This document shows, piece by piece, positions 60,300-64,000 of a stretch of DNA of 64,000 bases; positions within the stretch are counted from its first letter, which is position 1; each line of letters starts with the position of its first letter. The stretch comes from Dastarcus helophoroides. Lineage: Eukaryota; Arthropoda; Insecta; Coleoptera; Bothrideridae. The translations under genes were made by a program, and so were the position numbers. The stretch spans positions 12,822,442 through 12,886,441 of the forward strand of contig CM053332.1 in assembly GCA_028583605.1 (NCBI GenBank). Direction: 5' to 3'. Below the pieces are notes generated by a model that ran no database searches, was not told where the DNA came from, and was given only the letters and a program-made list of their open reading frames with translations.

Positions 60300-60824
60300 T
60301 ATAAAGATAATTCTCACAGAATTAGAAATTTCTATTTATTCTCAAAATTTCGAATATAAATATTCAAATTTCATATCAGAGTTTAAAGTTGCTTGGTGAA
60401 ATTCCCACTTTCGTCGCCAAAATTCAGCTTTGATTACGAAATTTCAACTTCACCTTTAAAAAAAAATAGGCAGTCCTGGAGATGGCCGACAGAAGTGAAA
60501 ACTTAAAACTAGGAAATAACAGTATCTATGTTCCTATGTCTGTGTAATGTGTAGTTCGAACTCACATAAGTAAAATGTACTGTTAAATTAGAGCATGTTG
60601 ATAATGAATGGTATATGCTTGTTGGTAACGCGTGGTGTGTGCATGTTGGTAACGCATGGTGACGCGAAACCGTAAGTTTACCCTTATGCAAAATGGTTCA
60701 ACGAACCTAAAGCAATTTTCACTTCAAACGCTGCTTCCAACTTAATATTTTTGGGTTGGGGACCCAATTGCAGCCAAGTATTAAGTATTTCGATAGGATA
60801 ATGATTTTTACTTTTTTTTTACAG
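60300..60824. other. End of the last long Smg6 intron
   Basis: A short array remnant, then a small repeat of gcatgttggtaacgc-like units at about 60595-60665, then the pyrimidine tract before the exon at 60825. Confidence 0.6.
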
Positions 60825-61133
60825 TGTTGGGAGAACTCGAAGGTTTAGGTAGAGGAGGACGGTACCCGACACCGCTCGTTCGCAGCTCGGTAGACCCAGA
60901 ACATATCAAAAAAGTTGGCGAGGCTGCTCGTAAAGCTTTAGATTTTCTGAAAAACAAACACCAATCTGTTAAATGCGTAACTACGAAGGGTGCTATTTTG
61001 ACTTCGACAACGTTTACGACTGAGGATGATTCTGTAACTGACTGCAACATGAAGAATGACGACAAGATTCTTGCCACCTGTTTGGTTCTTTGTAAAAATC
61101 ACTGCAAAGAACATAACCTCGAGATTGCTGATG
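60825..61133 (+). CDS. Smg6: Smg6 exon, central PIN nuclease domain
   Basis: The acceptor is tttttttttacag and the donor GATG|GTGAGT. With the carried G the exon begins VLGELEGLGRGG, matching the VINELDGLAKG motif of SMG6 PIN domains. It continues through VGEAARKALDFL and DCNMKNDDKILATCLVLCK. The NDD motif holds the second catalytic aspartate (NNDDLILSCCLHYCK in vertebrates). Length and order of motifs agree with a complete middle part of the domain, with no stops or frame breaks. One G is carried forward. Confidence 0.95.
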
Positions 61134-61194
61134 GTGAGTTTATTCTTTAAATATTGTAGAGTTTTTTTCTTCCGTAAAACATCCTCCATGTATG

Positions 61195-61238
61195 GATGTC
61201 CTTAAATGGTGTCCTTAAATGGGTGTCCTTAAATGGTT
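61195..61238 (+). repeat. Short tandem repeat in the last Smg6 intron
   Basis: Three consecutive copies of a 13-15 base unit, tgtccttaaatgg, in the 188-base intron between the last two exons. It lies clear of both splice sites. Confidence 0.8.
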
Positions 61239-61321
61239 TTTAGTAAAATACTTAGGCTAGTTGTATTCAGGTGTACTTTTCAATAGTTCATATTCTAAGA
61301 GACAATAAACTACTTTCACAG

Positions 61322-61452
61322 GGGAACCTAAGCAACTAATTAGAGAAGTAGTGTTACTAACAGATGACCGTAACCTCAGAGTTAAGGCATTAGCGCGGGA
61401 CGTTCCCGTAAGGGAGTTACCAGACTTTATGAAATGGGCCGGATTAGGATGA
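61322..61452 (+). CDS. Smg6: Smg6 terminal exon, end of the PIN domain and stop codon
   Basis: The acceptor is actttcacag. With the carried G it reads GEPKQLIREVVLLTDDRNLR, then VKALARDVPVRELPDFMKWA and GLG, followed by TGA at 61450-61452. LTDDRNLRVKAL is nearly identical to vertebrate SMG6 and contains the third catalytic aspartate. With PDTN and NDD from the two exons before it, the active site is complete, unlike the related SMG5, whose PIN domain lacks this set. The protein ends at the usual place for the family. The preceding intron is only 188 bases. Confidence 0.96.
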
Positions 61453-62111
61453 ACCTTACAATCAAACATTATCTCCTAAATCAAATGTCGGAAGTTGCAA
61501 GAGTCGTAGATGTTTGTAAGTATAATCCGGCTACTAGAATGTAACCTAACCTTATCTGAAACCGCGCTGCTACAGGTAATAGTTAGACACTTTATCACCG
61601 TAACAAATCAAGCCACCGAGAGGATACCGCAACGCGATCGGACCCCCCATCATCACTACGTTAATTTTGAAACGCGCAGTCGATTCGGCACGTGTTAATT
61701 TTAGTGTATTCATTGTTTTTCTTTTTATTCACCGATTTATTGTACTTTTCCAAAGTAGGGTTGTGATATGTTGCATCCAAAATAATTTGTCAATTATTTT
61801 CCGGTTAAATTTAGCTCTGTATTATTAACGCGCCTTGTGCCATCTATTTTTATTGTTTTAATTTTTACACAGTATTTACCTGTACTGAAGTATACTATTT
61901 TTAGTAATATATTATTTACTTAACTTTGTACTTAGCATGATTTTATTGTTTAATTGCGCCATACTGTGACGTATGACATTCTTATGGTATAGTTTTATAG
62001 AAAATCACAAATCTAAATTATGATGTTAGAAATTTTACATTTGCTTATATAATATGAAAGTTGTTAATAATTGCAATTGTTTTGCTCAGGAATTTATTGT
62101 ACATAAATAAA
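61453..62111 (+). other. Smg6 3' untranslated region, probable extent
   Basis: AT-rich sequence after the stop, without coding signal or recognisable repeat. A canonical AATAAA polyadenylation signal lies at 62106-62111, inside ACATAAATAAATACC. It is the clearest candidate for the transcript end, but transcript data would be needed to place it. Confidence 0.45.
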
Positions 62112-63599
62112 TACCTTATATATAAATAATTCTTTGATAAATAATTCCTAAAACATCTAAAGCTAAAGATGCGCATGGTAAGTAAGAAGAATAGCATCCA
62201 TGACTACAAAACTACAATATTAAATGGAAGAATTAGTCGATATAGTGTATTATATTTGTTAAAGAAGTTTTCGCCTCACGTAATGAATAGAAAACAATAT
62301 ACACATTAGGAAAGTCAAACACTGTCCATAGGGAAAATGTTAATGAGAGATTTAACATTGAGAGCTAATAGTGGGATAGATGGGCGACGCCTTGTATTCT
62401 CCTACACCGGTGGAAACAATTCAATGCAGAGCGCAGCGATCAGCGTTGGTGGAGATTTCAGTAGTACATCATAGCTTCTAACGTGTTTTGTTACGGAAAA
62501 ACTACTGGCAGGCAACAGTTTTATTAAAATTTGCGTACCACATGCTGTTTGTTCTTTTAGTTCGCTGATTTAATCAACGTCTGAGGTAAAACAAAACTGA
62601 TATTTTTTAATAACCAAAATAAATAAAAGATATTTCTTAAACAAAATAAATAATAATTCTAATGATGAATATAACATAATAACTCTTTAAACATTACAAT
62701 ATAAAGAGTTCGAATAGGCCGTCAGACTGTGCTAAACAATATTCCAGTCTGTTGTAAAAGTTCTCGACGAGTTTTTTCTAATATCTATACTGGAAGATAC
62801 GAGCATGCAGCGTCAAAATAGGGGAATACGTTCAGCGGCCGTAGAAAACTATGGAAGGGACAATTCTTAGCGCTTTACATGGACAATGAAAATTTGTCCT
62901 TATCTGTATAAGCTTAAACATGACGAAGGATCAAGTTTTCAGTTTAACTCAGATATGTGTTAGTTTAACGTAACTTAACCTATCTGTTTGATACTGATCC
63001 CTGACGTTTCAGCATCGGGATTCGTAGAAATTCGTATATGTATTTTCATTCATAGTCCGGTCATAGCAAATATCTATGGAAACATTGTGGAATTTTTAAT
63101 ATCTTTTGTTGTATTTATCGTTAATACAGATTAATAATTATGAATGAAATTCTCTTTTATGGTATAATTGGAATACAATATAGTAAATCTTAAATTCCAT
63201 CATCTTGTTTAATCAAAATACGGATCGTAACCAAATATTAATCTTAGTGCATATTAGAGATCAATTCAATACGTAAGAGAAATATTTAGTGTTCAATAAT
63301 GAAGTAAGAGAATATAATTACTTTGACATATTTATGTCTTTCAGCTAAACTGTAATTCATTAATCATACATGTAATTTATTTTAGTACACTTATTTGTTA
63401 TTGTTATTAAATACATATAACCATTAATTTTATCTGTCAATTTTTTTACTAAATAAAAGAATGAACGTAAATTAAATCAGCAACCATTTTACAGATTTTT
63501 GCAATTTTAATGGATTTTTAATTTCCTAATAGTTCTGTAACTGTTACGCCTATCACTTTAGTGCAACCAAGAGTTTATTTTATTCGGTAAGTATTAAAG
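62112..63599. other. Sequence downstream of Smg6, nothing recognised
   Basis: AT-rich, without credible open frames. gttgtatttatcgttaata near 63110 also occurs near 56223, so at least part of it is repetitive. Confidence 0.5.
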
Positions 63600-63740
63600 A
63601 CCTGTACGAATAAGTTAAAATGTAATCGGTTTTTAATCGCCGATTACTTTTCTAAAATATGTAATCGGAAAATTGGCATCGTTGGCATCGTGGTATCGCG
63701 TCATCGTTGCATCGTACCGAATATACTCATTTGTAACCCT
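63600..63740. repeat. Dispersed ATTAC/CGAT-type repeat, copy B
   Basis: Inverse of 17926-18068: aaaatgtaatcggttttt, ggcatcgttggcatcgtgg and gaatatactcatttgt. Confidence 0.7.
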
Positions 63741-63751
63741 GAAGTTTATGT

Positions 63752-64000
63752 TGTAACCAAATGTATTTATAAAGTTTAGTTGTAAATTTTTTTAGAAAAT
63801 TTGTTAAGGGGAAGCGGTCACGATAATAAATCAATCAAAACGACAGATACGAAATTTCCATCCAGGCTTATCGATTTCCGAAATTGTTTCCAAATTTCTG
63901 CAAACGCTAAGCCTTATCTGCTGGATTTTTCTAGAACCCGAAACGGGATCTATACATAGGGGGTCCGGTGGGCTTTCCTTCAGTTAGTTAGTTCATTAAA
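63752..64000 (+). mobile_element. LTR of the 29034-29398 family, cut by the window end
   Basis: tgtaaccaaatg start, then ttaaggggaagcggtcacg, aagccttatctgctgg and tttttctagaaccc, in the same order as the solo LTR at 29034. Whether an internal retroelement follows cannot be seen. Confidence 0.75.

Noticed and set aside
1..64000. CRISPR arrays, operons or other bacterial features
   Set aside because: Repeats are degenerate and unspaced, introns are present, and all recognisable proteins are eukaryotic or from eukaryotic transposons.

Overview
This window looks like one long stretch of an animal nuclear genome, almost certainly an insect. It is strongly AT-rich, has spliceosomal introns, and is full of mariner, Tc1-like, hAT-like, piggyBac-like and Copia elements of arthropod type. 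The lineage cannot be fixed from the sequence; a large-genome insect such as some Hymenoptera is a guess.

The only clear host gene is the 3' half of Smg6 (EST1A), the PIN-domain endonuclease of nonsense-mediated mRNA decay, on the + strand. Seven coding exons are recognisable: 5375-5637, 5962-6062, 29427-29705, about 31224-31391, 43852-43999, 60825-61133 and 61322-61452 (TGA stop). The first three encode the helical region after the TPR domain, the fourth an acidic and charged linker, and the last three the PIN nuclease with all three catalytic aspartates. Introns range from 188 bases to 23 kb. The first exon has an apparent one-base frame break near 5608-5611. The junction between the third and fourth exons does not keep phase with the most obvious splice sites.

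Nearly everything else is intronic repeat. (1) Degenerate low-complexity arrays built on AAAATTTCGACTTTT-like units cover tens of kilobases. At least three of them lie between hAT-like terminal inverted repeats with perfect 8-bp target duplications (53-2510, 21049-24144, 40081-42715). (2) A palindromic MITE family occurs at least seven times and carries a strong splice-acceptor-like sequence. (3) A palindrome of about 5 kb (6841-11872) has paired coding-like fragments in its arms and a small secreted-type ORF near its centre. (4) A Copia retrotransposon (24513-27630, minus strand) is truncated at its 5' side and decayed. (5) Several mariner/Tc1 elements are present, including a 2.2-kb one with arms of about 420 bp (32673-34904). 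(6) Solo LTRs of one family lie at 29034-29398, 32327-32648 and 63752 to the window end. (7) A decayed transposon-type gene at 57521-58285 is flanked by repeated GGGAGAGA-type motifs.

The layout is a conserved gene whose introns have been inflated by nested transposon insertion. Several insertions sit within tens of bases of Smg6 splice sites, most notably around the exon at 29427-29705. No bacterial genes, CRISPR arrays or confident RNA genes were seen.
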